Shown here: positions 19,321-29,900 of the stretch, piece by piece
Numbering within the stretch: the stretch's first letter is position 1
How the letters are laid out: each line of letters starts with the position of its first letter
NCBI GenBank assembly: GCA_008000375.1
Contig: SMOI01000104.1
Span: 73,722-105,823, forward strand
Source of the DNA: Poteriospumella lacustris
Lineage: Eukaryota; Sar; Chrysophyceae; Chromulinales; Dinobryaceae
Length of the DNA: 32,102 bases
Direction: 5' to 3'
Made by a program: the position numbers and the translations under genes
The notes under the pieces: generated by a model
What the model was told of the DNA's origin: nothing
The model's input: only the letters and a program-made list of their open reading frames with translations
Database searches by the model: none

Positions 19321-19818
19321 CCACCGTCTGTGTCTTGCGACATGCGCATGTATCTGTACGAATAGATTTTGACGCTGTGGATAGTGTAGTTTCTTGTGTA
19401 AAAGGTCTCTGCGTGTTTAAATCCATACCCCGTCGCCCATTTTTCACTCAGTGTTTCAACGCGCGAGCTTTTTCCCACCGCGACCACTCTCTGTGCCTCA
19501 GCCTTTCAGCTGGCGGTTGTCACACTCTTCTCCCATTCCCTTACCTTCCACTTCTCAGCGAGTCAGCAACGGTAAACGACGATGCTACTTCGCTGTGTTG
19601 CAGAAGCAGAAGCAGAATCAGGCGGGAGGGAGTGCAACACTGTTATAAATGAGACGGACGGCGGGTACACATTGCAGTTAACACTACACACTGTTGTACT
19701 GCAACTGCAACACACGAAGTGTCCTTTTACACAAGAAACCTACACTATCCATGTTTCGCTTACCTCTTTTCGTACAGATATGTGTGCATGTCGTACCTTA
19801 CATAGGCTGTGGTGTCGT
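19321..19818. repeat. Imperfect inverted repeat pair upstream of channel-gene relic
   Basis: Arm 1 (about 19325-19405, read on the minus strand) and arm 2 (about 19723-19818, plus strand) share, in the same order, CCTTTTACACAAGAAAC, TACACTATCCA, CGTACAGATA, GCATGTCG and GGTG(G)TG/CGTGGTCG-like pieces. A third, directly oriented copy of the second half of this series lies at 21849-21895 in front of the channel gene. The arms are about 320 bases apart. No ORF in the enclosed 320 bases is convincing. Confidence 0.65.
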
Positions 19819-20253
19819 TTAAGAGACATGGAACAGAGAGTTTACAGTTTGTTCTGTACTGTCGATGAAAAAAGAGCGGAGTGGCCGAGAAAAGAGCGGA
19901 AGTCCGAGCTATTGTCTCCTCGAAGAACACTCTCCACGACTTTTCCCCCCGTTGGCAGGGCGACGGGTCATTCAAAGAGGTCTCTTCTCATTTCGTCTCA
20001 TTGCGTCTCATAATAACATGGTCTAGCAGCACAACCAATAGCCGGAATATCCCTCTTTGCTCATTCCAGACAGGGAATGCATTAATGTGTACAGACTTGA
20101 TTGAACTTGCGTAGGAGTGTGTGTGTGTACCTACTCACAGCTGCACGGTTGGACCGTTTAGTTGTGGTCATGTCTGCGGCACAGGAACAACCCCCCACTC
20201 TCCTCCTTGGATGAAGAACAGCGAAAGTTCTTTTCCTTTTGGGAAGGTACCAA
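19769..20253 (+). pseudogene. Degraded duplicate of the channel gene's promoter and first coding bases
   Basis: This block matches 21849-22322 along its length, with indels. Matching parts include the CGTACAGATA element, the paired AAAGAGCGGA decamers, a TCTAGCAGCACAACCAATAG stretch, GACAGGGAATGCAT, TTGCGTAGGAGTG, GCTGCACGGTTGGACCGT and the first 28 or so codons. The copied ATG is at 20170. One extra C in a C-run (six instead of five) shifts the frame and gives TGA after 14 codons, so it cannot make the channel. Similarity stops at about 20253, just after the GGGAAGG(T/C)ACCAA stretch. Confidence 0.85.
19857..19905. promoter_or_regulatory. Paired AAAGAGCGG cassette, copy 1 (in relic promoter)
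   Basis: CTGTCGATGAAAA precedes AAAGAGCGGA at 19871-19880 and 19891-19900, exactly 20 bases apart, followed by GTCCGAGCTATTGT. It is the counterpart of copy 3 in front of the intact channel gene. Confidence 0.5.
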
Positions 20254-20673
20254 CCAGGAACCGACCAGCGGAGATGGTGGTAAACCTGGTGTTGTCCAGT
20301 CACCAATGGCTATAGTCCGATGGTGATGATCGGTGACGATGCCACAGATATGCAGGTAAAGCCTCCTGCTGATGCCTTCCTTGGGTTCGGTGGCATCGTG
20401 GAGTGAAAGAAAGTTAGAGATTGTGCTGACTGTTTTATTCGCGCGATTTTGAGGTACGTTGTTGCCGCTTCTATTCTTTCTTTATTTCTTTTTGTTTAAT
20501 TTTCTGCGTTGTTCATACAGAAACTGACCCAGCTACTGAAAGCAGCTGCGTACTCAATGCGTCAAATCGCATTACACCATCGCGAGCGACTGGTGACTCT
20601 ACCTGGGTGCAGTGAGCGTTCTGTTTGGGACACCGGTGAAAATTGTCGGTTTCAACACCATCTCGTGGTGGGT
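20254..20673. other. Unassigned DNA between the two channel-gene relic pieces
   Basis: No frame is convincing. An intron-like layout is present, with donor GTACGT at about 20453 and a T-rich tract ending TCATACAG at about 20520. The intact channel gene's intron also begins GTACGT, so this may be a decayed remnant, but the flanking sequence does not align by eye. Confidence 0.35.
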
Positions 20674-20768
20674 TATCGCTCGCGATGGGCCCACCATGAG
20701 CAACTGAACCTGGTGCTGCTGCAGCGACGACTGACGATGCAACGGTCGGCGTCGAGGCCGAAGCGATT
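20674..20768 (+). pseudogene. Internal fragment of a degraded channel-gene copy
   Basis: Bases 20674-20689 match 24508-24522, and 20690-20768 match 24621-24699, the part of the channel gene encoding the LNLVLLQRRLT...QRSAS linker. The fragment lacks the roughly 98 intervening bases present in the intact gene. It has also lost one G in the GTCGGAGGCC context, which shifts the frame to a stop (RLG-TGA). Together with the 5' relic at 19769-20253 it shows that a channel copy once lay here and lost several kilobases. Confidence 0.85.
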
Positions 20769-21130
20769 GGGTTGACGCTACCCCCGCTGCTGGCGACGCG
20801 GCCGATGTGACGGACGACGAAGCTGCCGTTGATGGCGATAGAGTGCACTCTCTATCGTTTGGTCGGGATCGTTCAGCAAGTGTATCCCAATGCCGAAGCC
20901 GACGGGCGAATACCTCAAAGAGAACTCTAGTGAGGCCGTGTTGGGATTGGGTCCAGATTTCTCAAGAAATCGATAGAAGTAGCTTTAGAGGTGAACAAAA
21001 GTATATGGCAGATGCCTGTGTTAAGTAACAGATTGAGGTTGATAGAGTATGTCGACTTAATTGGCAAGCTGCGTTGCGTTCACAGCCAAGATAAACCTCG
21101 ATCCCTCTCCGCTGCAGTTTTCGACAACGT
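20769..21130. other. Spacer downstream of minus-strand two-exon gene
   Basis: Mixed-composition DNA with no supported gene. Its first part may be further decayed channel sequence (acidic-codon-like GACGGACGACGAAGC near 20810). The part near 21100 would be the 3' flank of the minus-strand gene. Confidence 0.4.
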
Positions 21131-21511
21131 TCATTTTCTCCTGTGTGCACGTTTTTTGGCCGCGAGGATGTTCTTTACTTCTTTCAACTGCTTGAAAGAG
21201 TGACCTCCATCAGCAAGGAGAGCCTGGACTTCATTGCGCAATTCCTCATAGGCAGCCCTGGTTTCTTCTTCAGTACGGGTGGTACGAGAGTACAAAAGTC
21301 AGTCATATCAACGACAATACTAGCTGTCGGTCCTACCTGCACTAGCAGAAGTTTGCCCTGACGATCTGATGCTACCGCTATTTCTTGTTTCATGACGATA
21401 GGAAGACCGAACGGTCTGTTCACGTTCACGATAAGAATCCCGATCGGAATAATCGCCGATGCGATTTTCGTACTCGTAATTGTCGTAATCCTGAGGTCCG
21501 TCGCCGCCCAT
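21131..21511 (-). CDS. Small two-exon protein with charged coiled-coil-like C-terminus
   Basis: On the minus strand, exon 1 (21511-21337) and exon 2 (21267-21131) give 103 residues; the 69-nt intron (21336-21268) has donor GCAG/GTAGGA and acceptor ACTGAAG. The N-terminal part is Asp/Tyr/Arg/Ser-rich (QDYDNYEYENR, SDRDSYRERE). The spliced C-terminal part is a charged helix (EETRAAYEELRNEVQALLAD) followed by HSFKQLKEVKNILAAKKRAH and a basic end. Each exon alone looks like a shadow frame; splicing joins two protein-like stretches in phase, which is the main support. The family is not recognised. The frame is open for 30 codons upstream of the ATG, and TTTTGCAACAG just before it could be an acceptor, so an additional 5' exon is possible. 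Its 5' flank (21512-21850) faces the channel gene's promoter region, suggesting divergent transcription. Confidence 0.5.
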
Positions 21512-21782
21512 TTCGTTTTCAAATCCACAGATCACTGTTGCAAAAGTGGAAATGCTGATACAGTTGGGATGTGAGTTTCACAAACAATTACAAAACGATG
21601 AACAGCCTCAATGAACAGCAGATTGAGGCTTACGGGGATAAAATTGACTCTTCGATTGGCTGACAGTGAAGAGTGAGTGGACCTGGATTGCATGGGGATA
21701 AAAATACGTCTCCCCGTCCGCAAGGCGTGACCGACGCACGTCGCAACCGTGAGTGTACAGTATCTTACTTTCCATTTCCCCA

Positions 21783-21829
21783 CTGTCGATGAAAAAGAGC
21801 GGTCGCCGTGAAACAAAGAGCGGAAGTCC
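21783..21829. promoter_or_regulatory. Paired AAAGAGCGG cassette, copy 2
   Basis: CTGTCGATGAAAA is followed by AAAGAGCGG at 21794-21802 and AAAGAGCGGA at 21815-21824, 21 bases apart. The same arrangement recurs at 19857-19905 and 21927-21975. It lies between the minus-strand two-exon gene and the channel gene, so it could serve either. Confidence 0.5.
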
Positions 21830-21926
21830 GAGATATTGACCGCTCGGGGTTCGTACAGATACGTGTGCATGTCGAACGTCACTCAGCCGGTGGTGTCGTG
21901 AATAAAAGACCAGAGAATGTACAGCT

Positions 21927-21975
21927 CGGTTGATGAAAAAAGAGCGGAGTGACCGAGAAAAGAGCGGACATCCGA
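21927..21975 (+). promoter_or_regulatory. Paired AAAGAGCGG cassette, copy 3 (channel gene)
   Basis: AAAGAGCGGA occurs at 21939-21948 and 21959-21968, 20 bases apart, each followed by a CCGAG element. It lies about 270-300 bases before the channel ATG at 22241. Two turns of the helix separate the sites, which would suit a dimeric or paired DNA-binding protein. Confidence 0.5.
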
Positions 21976-22240
21976 GCTATTGTTTCGGTCATTCAAAGAG
22001 GCACTCTTCTCATTTCGTCTCATTTCGTCTCATTCCGTCTCGTAAAACATGGTCTAGCAGCACAACCAATAGCCGGAATATCCCTCTTTGCTCATTCCCA
22101 GACAGGGAATGCATTTATATACAAATAGACTTGATTGAACTTGCGTAGGAGTGCGTGTGCACCTGCCCACTCGTTGGACTGTTTGACGATTCGATACGGT
22201 TGGACAGACAGCTGCACGGTTGGACCGTTAAGTAGTGGCC

Positions 22241-23995
22241 ATGTCCGCTGCGCAGGAACATCCCCCACTCTCCTCCTTGGACGAAGAACAGCGAAAGTTC
22301 TTTTCCTTTTGGGAAGGCACCAAACGCGGTGTCTTGGCCCTGGAGCGCAAACATTTCAACGACCCCGAACGACAAGATTTACACGATTACATCGCCCACG
22401 AAAAGGACCTACGCCGCGCGGTCATCGCGCACGACCACCCGTATCGGACGGCCTGGGACGCCCTCATCACGTGTTTCATCATCTACACCGCCATCGCCAT
22501 TCCTTTTTACATTGGGTTTGACGTGCCGTTGTCGCCCACGGCGCAGGGCATCGAGATCCTCATCACCGTGCTCTTCGGACTGGACATGTTGCTCAACTTC
22601 AACACGTCGTACGTCGACGGGGAGACGGAGAAGGTCGTCGTCCGTCGCCGCCAGATCGCCCAGCATTACCTGCAGACGTGGTTTGTCGTCGATTTCATCT
22701 CCACGTTCCCGTTTGACGCGGTGTTGCAGTTGCACCACGCGGCGACCGCCGACAGCTCGTCGACGTGGGCGGCGATTCGCCTCGTCCGTGTCCTGCGGCT
22801 GGTGCGCCTCGGTCGCTTGTACCACGCGATGACGCAGTCGACGTTTTGGCGGGACCGACTGCCCATTTCGCCCGCCGTGTTGGCGCTGTCGCTGTTGCTG
22901 ATGCAGATCTTCTACGTGACGCACCTCTTCGCCTGTTTCTGGCATTTCATTTCGCTGTCCGACGCCGAGCGGTCGCACACGAGCGGCGGCGGCGGCGGGG
23001 GCAGCGACCAGTACCGCACGAACTGGCGGGAGTCCTTTGGCTTTGCGCTGTCGTCGACGACGATCGGCCAACGCTACGTCGCGTCGATCTACTACGTCCT
23101 CGTGACGATGGCGACCATCGGCTACGGCGACATTTACCCGACGAACGATCTGGAGCGGCTCTTCGGCGTCTTCACCATTCTCACGGGCGTCATCGTCCTC
23201 TCGATGCTCGTCAACCGCGTCACGTCGGTGCTCGCCACGATCAATCCGTTGTCCTCCGCCTATGAACAGCAGCTGGAGCAGTTGAAAGCGAGTTTGAAGG
23301 GTCTCCAGCTGCCCTTCCACCTCCGGCGACAGGCCAAGGTACGTGCGTCCGTCCCCTTCTCCAATCTCTCTCTCTCTTCTCTCTCTTCTCTGTCCTCGTA
23401 CCGTCTAACCCACGCCCCCTCCACGCCCCCCTCTACCCCCACACCGATCGTAGAAAGCGTACGCGTACTACCTGACGAAGAAGACGACGTTCGGCGACGA
23501 CGACATCTACTACCACCACCTGCCCACCTCCACGCTCACGAAGCTCCTGCGCCACGTGTTCCACGAGGAACTGACGTCGATCGCGCTCTTCGCCGAGGTC
23601 AACTTCGACGCGGAACTGCCCATGCTCATGGAGATTCTGCCGCAGCTGGTGCCGAGCTACGCGAAGCCGCTCGACCTGTTGTACTGCGAGGGCGACATGA
23701 TGCGCGAACTGGTCTTCGTCAAAGAGGGCCGCGTCATGTTGGAGATGCACGACGGCTGGGCCAACGTCTGTCTCGGCGCCGTCTCGCAGGGGCAGTACTT
23801 TGGCGACGTGGAGATGTTCCGGCGGTCGTCGACGGCGCTGGTGACGTACCGCGCGGCGGTGTACCTGCACCTGTGGTCGCTGCCGCAGGCCACGTGGCAG
23901 CAGGCGGCCGCGCGGTCGACGGTGCATCAGCAGACGCAGCTCGTCGCGATCATGCGACAGGCGGCGAAGCGGCGGAGTCACGCGCTGCGCCGCGT
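22241..23995 (+). other. Channel module 1: six TM segments, TIGYGD pore, C-linker and CNBD
   Basis: This part reads cleanly through one intron. The CNBD shows the expected order: strand block LLYCEGDMMRELVFVKEGRV (437-459), then the phosphate-binding-cassette region GQYFGDVEMFRRSSTALVTY (479-498). In canonical cAMP/cGMP sites this cassette has FGE and RTA; here it is FGD and STA, so the Arg that contacts the cyclic phosphate is missing. Ligand binding may be lost or altered, as in EAG-type and some plant channels. The S5-pore linker carries an extra Gly-rich stretch (249-255). Confidence 0.88.
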
Positions 23996-26900
23996 GATGC
24001 AGGCGAAGTCGCAGGCCGTGTCCCCGCTGACGACGGTGACGGTGACGGTGACGGCAGCGGCCTCTGGAGCGGCCTCCGGAGCGGCCTCTGAGGCGCCTGG
24101 GGCCCCTGCGGCCTCTACAGCGCGGCAGCCGCTGCCGCTGCCGCTGCCGTTGTCGCTGGCGGCGCGGCGACACGGCGGCGAGTGCGTCCCCGCCGCGGAC
24201 CCGGCGCCGCGCATGTTCATCCCGCACCACGAGCAGCAGCTGCAGCTCATGCGCCTCCGCAAACAGAAACGGCTCCACGACGCCGCGCGGCTCCGCCAGC
24301 TCCGCCAGCAGCAGCAGCTGCAGCAGCTGCACCCGCAGCAGGAGCAGCGGTGGCGGTGGTGGCGGTGGCGCGCGTCGGTGACGGCGACGTGGCTCGCGGC
24401 CGTCGCCGGCGACTGGTGGCGGCGCCTCCGCGGCGCCAGCGGCGGCGGCGGCGGTGGCGGCGGTGGCGCGGTGGACGCGCTGGCTACCGCCGCGTGGCGT
24501 CGGGGCATCGCTCGCGACGGGTCGACGCTCGTGGCCGCAGCGGTCGCAGCGGTCGCAGCGGTCGCAGCGCCGTCGCGCGGCGGCGGCGGGGGGTTGTTCG
24601 GCTTCGACGAGCGCCCGGCGCACCACGAGCGACTGAACCTGGTGCTGCTGCAGCGGCGACTGACGCTGCAGCGGTCCGCGTCGGAGGCCGAAGCGATCGA
24701 CTTCGACGCCGCCGACGCCGACGCCGACGCCGCGGACGCCGCCGACGCCGCGCGGCGATGGACGAAGACGGCGACGGCCGCGGCGACGGTGCCGCGGGCC
24801 GCCCGCTGCCCGTGCGCGGCTCGCTCACGCGACAAGCGACGCTGGACCGCCGCTTCTTCGCCGGCGACGAGTCGTCGCTCTCGTCGCCGGCGGCGCCCGC
24901 CGCGCGCATCGACGTGACGCGGCAGCTGAGCCAGCTCAGCAGCGCCAGCGCCAGCGCCAGCGCCAGCGACAGCGAACGAGCCGCCGCCGGGCCGCAGCAG
25001 CGGCGGCGCTGCGGTCGCCGTCGACGAAATCGACCACCGGCGGCAGCCAGCGCCTCACGACGCCGCCGCCGCAGCCGCCGCCGCAGGGGCGTCGCCGGTG
25101 CGCGCGCCCGTGTCGAAGCGACACGTGTTCACGAAGCGCTGGCCGCAGCGGCCCAGCGACCAGCGCGCGGTCGTCGCGTGGATCGACGGCGACGCGCGCG
25201 ACATGCGCCGCTGGCTCGACGACGTCGCGCGCGAGCACGACGCCGTCTGGAACCTCACCTGGCGCTCGCTCTACGAGCACGACTACCAGCTCAAACAGCT
25301 GCAGCAGCTGCAGCTGCAGCACCATCGCGACACCGACCGCGACACCGACCGCGACACACGTGACACAGGTGTCGCGGTCGGTGTCGCGGGTGTGTCACCG
25401 TCGTCGCCACCGTCGTCGCCGTCGCGGGTGTCGCGGGCGTCGCTGTCGAGCCGCGAGCGCCGCGTGCAGCAGTTCCAGCTGCAGCAGCAGCAGCAGCAGC
25501 GGCGCGAGCTGGCGCAGCGGCTGCAGCAGCGCGACCGCGTCTTGGGCATCGTCCTCGCCGACCCGCTCGAGCTGCTCAGCGGTCGCCCCGCCGCCGCCGC
25601 GCCGCCGTCGGTGGTGGCGCGGTGGCTGCGCGCGCGTCGTGCCGGTCCTGGCAGCGGTGGCTGGCGCAGTGGTCGCTGTCGCTGGCGGCGACGCGGGCCA
25701 CGGCGGCGGGTGCCGCGGCGGCGGCGGCGTCGGCGACACACGCGACGACGGCGAAGGCGACGGCAGCGAAGGCGGCAGCGGCGGCAGCGGTGGCGGCGGC
25801 CCACGGCGGCGGCGATGGCGGCGGCGGCGTGGCGCGCGGGCCGCGCCTCTACAGCGTCGGCTCGTTCTACGTGGCGCCGCCCGCCTCGACGTCGGTCGGT
25901 GACGCGTCGCCGGTGTCGCCGCTGCGGCGCCAGCGCACCGCCTCCGACGCCGTCGGGACGCTGCCCTCCGAGGGCGGCGGCGGTGGCGTGACGCGGTTGA
26001 AGCGGGCGAAGACGCTGCTGCTGCGCCAGGTGCAGGGCCAGCTGCAGGCGACCGCCGCCGCCGACGAGCCACCGCTGCCGCCGCTGACGGAGGAGGCGGC
26101 GACACTGCTGCGCATGGACAGCAGCAGCAGCAGCAGCAGTGGTCGTTACGGCCAGCGCGAGAGCGAGAGCCAGCGCTACAGCAGCCGCCGCAGCGGTCGC
26201 TTCGACGCCGCCACCGCCGCCGCCGCCGAGCCGTCGTCGTCGTCGCGCCACCGACCCACCGCTACCCAGACTACCCAGATGTCCCAGGCGGCACAGACCA
26301 CCCAAACTGCCCAGACCGCGTCCCCAGACGACCCCACCGCCGCCGCCGCTGCGGCTGCTGCTACGAAGCCACCTTCACCACCGCCACCATCGCCACCGCG
26401 ACAGGTGCAGCAAGTGCTGTGCGTGTTCTCGACGGACGACATCGCCCGCGCGTGGCTGCTGCACCCGGAGGGCGTCTACCGCACGTACTGGGACGTGCTC
26501 ACGGGGCTGCTCATCCTCTACTCCGTGCTCATGGTGCCCATCCAGGTCGCCTTCGCGCAGACGCAGAAGCCGGCGTACGAGGCGTTCGTGGACGCGGTGT
26601 TCCTCTTCGACATCGTCGTCAACTTCCAAACGATCGCCCCGGTCCACGCCGCCTACCTGCGGCCCAACCTCTTCGTCGCCGCCGCCGCCGCCGTCGAGGT
26701 CGCGTCGGCCGATGCCGCCACCGCCGCCGCCACCGCCACCGCCGCTGCCGACGGTGGCCGCAACAGCGACGCGGTCCACGACGCTGACGCTGACGGTGAC
26801 GACGCCGACGGTGACGGTGACGGCGACGGCGACCGCGACGGCGGCGTGGCACTGGCGACGCTCAGCGCCAAATCGGGCGCCTCGCCGTCGTCGGCGTCGT

Positions 26901-29900
26901 CGGCCTCCGCCGGTCCTCCGCCGCGGCGCAGCGCCGCCGCCCGTCGCCAACGCCCGCCGCCCCGCGCGGCGCGGCGAAACCGTCGACCACCGCCGCCAAC
27001 GCCAACGCCAACGCGGCCGCTGCGGCTGCCGCTGCCGCCGCCGCGACGGCCGCCGTCGCGTCGAACGTGACCGAAGCGTTCTACGTGTCGCGGCGCCTCA
27101 TCGCGCTGAACTACGTGCGGTCGCCGTGGTTCGCGGTGGACGTGCTCTCGTCGCTGCCCTTCGACGCGATGCTCAGCGGCGGCTACGGCGGCGGCTCTGG
27201 CGGCGGGGGCGGCAGCGGCGGGGCGGAGTCGCTGGGCCTCGTGCGGCTGATCCGCATCTTCCGACTGCTGCGGCTGCTGAAGCTGGCGCGCGCGACGCGG
27301 TGGAAAGAGCTCGTCGACACGTGCGACGAGTTCTTCGCGCTGCCGTCGGCGGCGGTGTCGCTGGCGCTGCTGCTGTCGCAGGTGTTCTTCGTGGGCCACC
27401 TGCTCGCGTGTCTCTGGTGGGGCCTCACCGCCACGACGGCGGCGGCCTTCGCCGCGTCGCAGGACGGCGGCCAGTCGTGGCGCTCGCACGTGCCACCGTC
27501 CGGCAGTGCGTCGCTGGCGTCGCGGGGCGTGTCGCTGGGCAGCAAATACCTCGCGACGCTGTACTACACGTTCGCGACGGTGACCACGGTGGGCTACGGC
27601 GACATCCGCCCGGTGTACACGTCGGAGCGGCTGCTGTGCGTGGGGCTGGCGCTGTGCGGCGTGGTGCTGTACGGCTACATCATGGCCTCGGTCAGCGCGC
27701 TGCTGCTGTCGGCCTTCTCCGCGCAGCAGTCGGCGCGGGTGGCGCAGTTGGGCACCGTGGGCGATTTCCTGCGCGCGCGCCGCTGCCCCGCGGCGCTGGC
27801 GGAGGAGGTGCTGCACCAGTACCGCCGCAAGCTGCAGGACGTGGAGGTCGAGGCGCTGGAGACGATGCTGCAGCGCCTGCCGCTGCGCCTGGCGCTGCCG
27901 ATCCGCGACGAGGTCCACGCGAAGCGCACGCGCTACGTGGCGTTCTACCCGTACGTGGCCGCGCCGCCGTCGGTGGCGCTGTACCTCTACGCGCAGCTGA
28001 CGCCGGTGCTCGTCGACGTCGACTACGACGTCTGCCGCGAGGGCCAGCGCTGCGACGCGTTGTCGTTTCTGGTGGCGGGCCACGCGGTGGTGTACCGACG
28101 GATGACCGACCGCGAGCTGCTGGCGTTCTACCTGCGCACCGCCGAGTGGGACGAGGTCGACCTCACCGTGCGCACCCAGCGCCTCGCCATTCTCTGGCGC
28201 TACCTCCTCAAGCAGCGCCAGCTGCAGCAGGAGGAAGCAGCGCATCGAGCGGCGCCGGGAACGGCGCCGGGGACGGCGGCGGGGACGGCGACGGGGACGG
28301 TGACGGTGCCGCGGCGGTCGCTGCTCGCGAGTCTCTTTCCGGCGCTGGACGGCGACGATGGTGACGGCGGAACTGACGTCACCGCCAGCGCCCCCGCGTC
28401 ATCGCAGCGCCATGCGCCACCGTCGATGAGCGTGCCCACCCTCGACACGTCCAACGTCAACGTCAACAGCAACTTCAACTTCAACGTCAACGACCCCAAC
28501 TTCAACGACAACGAGGCGGCGGCCACCGACGACGTCGACGACTCCGACGCCTTCGTCCAGCTGGACGCCCACCAGCCCGTCACCGCGCGTCGGCTCACGA
28601 CGCGGGGCTGGCGCACGTTCCCCGTGACGCTGCGCGAGATCGAGCGACACCTGCGGCGCCACGAGCGACTGCTGCGGCGCCTGCACCACGTGCGGCTGTG
28701 TCGCGTGTTCAACCTCGACCTGCCCTTCGATGACGACGGCGGCGGCGAGGACCCGGACGGTGAGGGCGACGGTGAGGGCGACGGTGAGGGCGACGGTGAG
28801 GGCGACGGTGAGGGCGACGACGCGGCGAACGGGTGGCACGACACGTTCGACGCGGCCGGGGCGACACCGACGGACGCCGCACGCCGCCACGCGGACGACA
28901 GCGACGACGTCGACGTCGACGCGGCGGCGGAGGACGAAGCGGCGGAGGACGAAGCGGCGCAGCGGTGGCGGCGAGGCGGCGGCGGCGGGTGGCGTCGCTG
29001 GTGCCACGCGGCGACACGCGGCGTCGCGTGGCTCGTGTCGCACCTCGTCGCGTGGGCGCTGCGCCTGGGCCACCGTCTGCGCCACCGGTGGCGGTGGTGG
29101 CGCTTCGGCAACGGCGGCGGCGGCGGAGGCGAAACGGGCGACGAGTTCGCGTCGACGACGTCGTCGTCGTCGTCGTGGGCGACGTCGTCGCAGCGGCCGC
29201 CGTGGCGGCGCGGCTCGTTCTCCGCGACACACGAGGTCTTCGCCCACCTCCCGCCGCTGGCCTCCGCCTCTGCCAGTGGCGCCAGTGGCGCCGGTGGCAG
29301 CGGCTACAGCGGTGGCGGCGGCTACAGCGGCGGCGGTGGCGGTGGCGGTGGCGGTGGCGGTAGCGGTCCGAGCGCGGCGGAGGTGCGGCCGTTTCTGGAG
29401 CACCCGCAGCTGTTGGAGAGCGGCGAGGTCGATCTGCTGCGCGCGTTGCGGTTCACGGGCAAGCGCACGCTCGGCGCGTTGAGCAGTCGCGACTTCGCGT
29501 GGTCGGGCCTCGTGCGCGTCTGCGAGGCGCAGCCGGGACACTTCGTCGGCCACAGCGCCTTCTTCCGCGCCCTCGCCCTGCTCCCGCCGCCCTCCGCGAC
29601 ACCGCCGCAACCGCCGCCACCGCCGCCTGTGTCGGGGCCGAGCGGCGGGACACGCTTCGCCCCGGAGACACACGCGACACACCCCGCGACACACCACACC
29701 GCGACACACTCGACGGCTACCGGTGCCGCGACACACCCCGCGACACACCCCGCCGCAGCCACCGCCGCAGCGGCCGCGGTCGACGTGCGCCACCACGTGA
29801 CGATGCGCGCGACGCGCATCAGCACCGTGTACCGACTGACGCGGCCGGCGCTGGAGGCGCTGCTGGCGCACGAGACGGACGTGGCGATGCAGCTGCAGAC

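Noticed and set aside
19582-20013. 143-codon plus frame in the repeat region
   Set aside because: It crosses the duplicated promoter block, whose other copy has no equivalent open frame, and has no recognisable feature.
24758-24917. Second gene starting at ATG 24758 in the new frame
   Set aside because: It would overlap the preceding channel frame by 160 bases with no promoter-like DNA; an apparent frameshift within one gene explains the data better, though it cannot be excluded.
26139-28364. 741-codon plus-strand frame overlapping channel module 2
   Set aside because: Arg/Pro/Thr-rich shadow frame; TM segments and the GYGD pore are in the other two plus frames.
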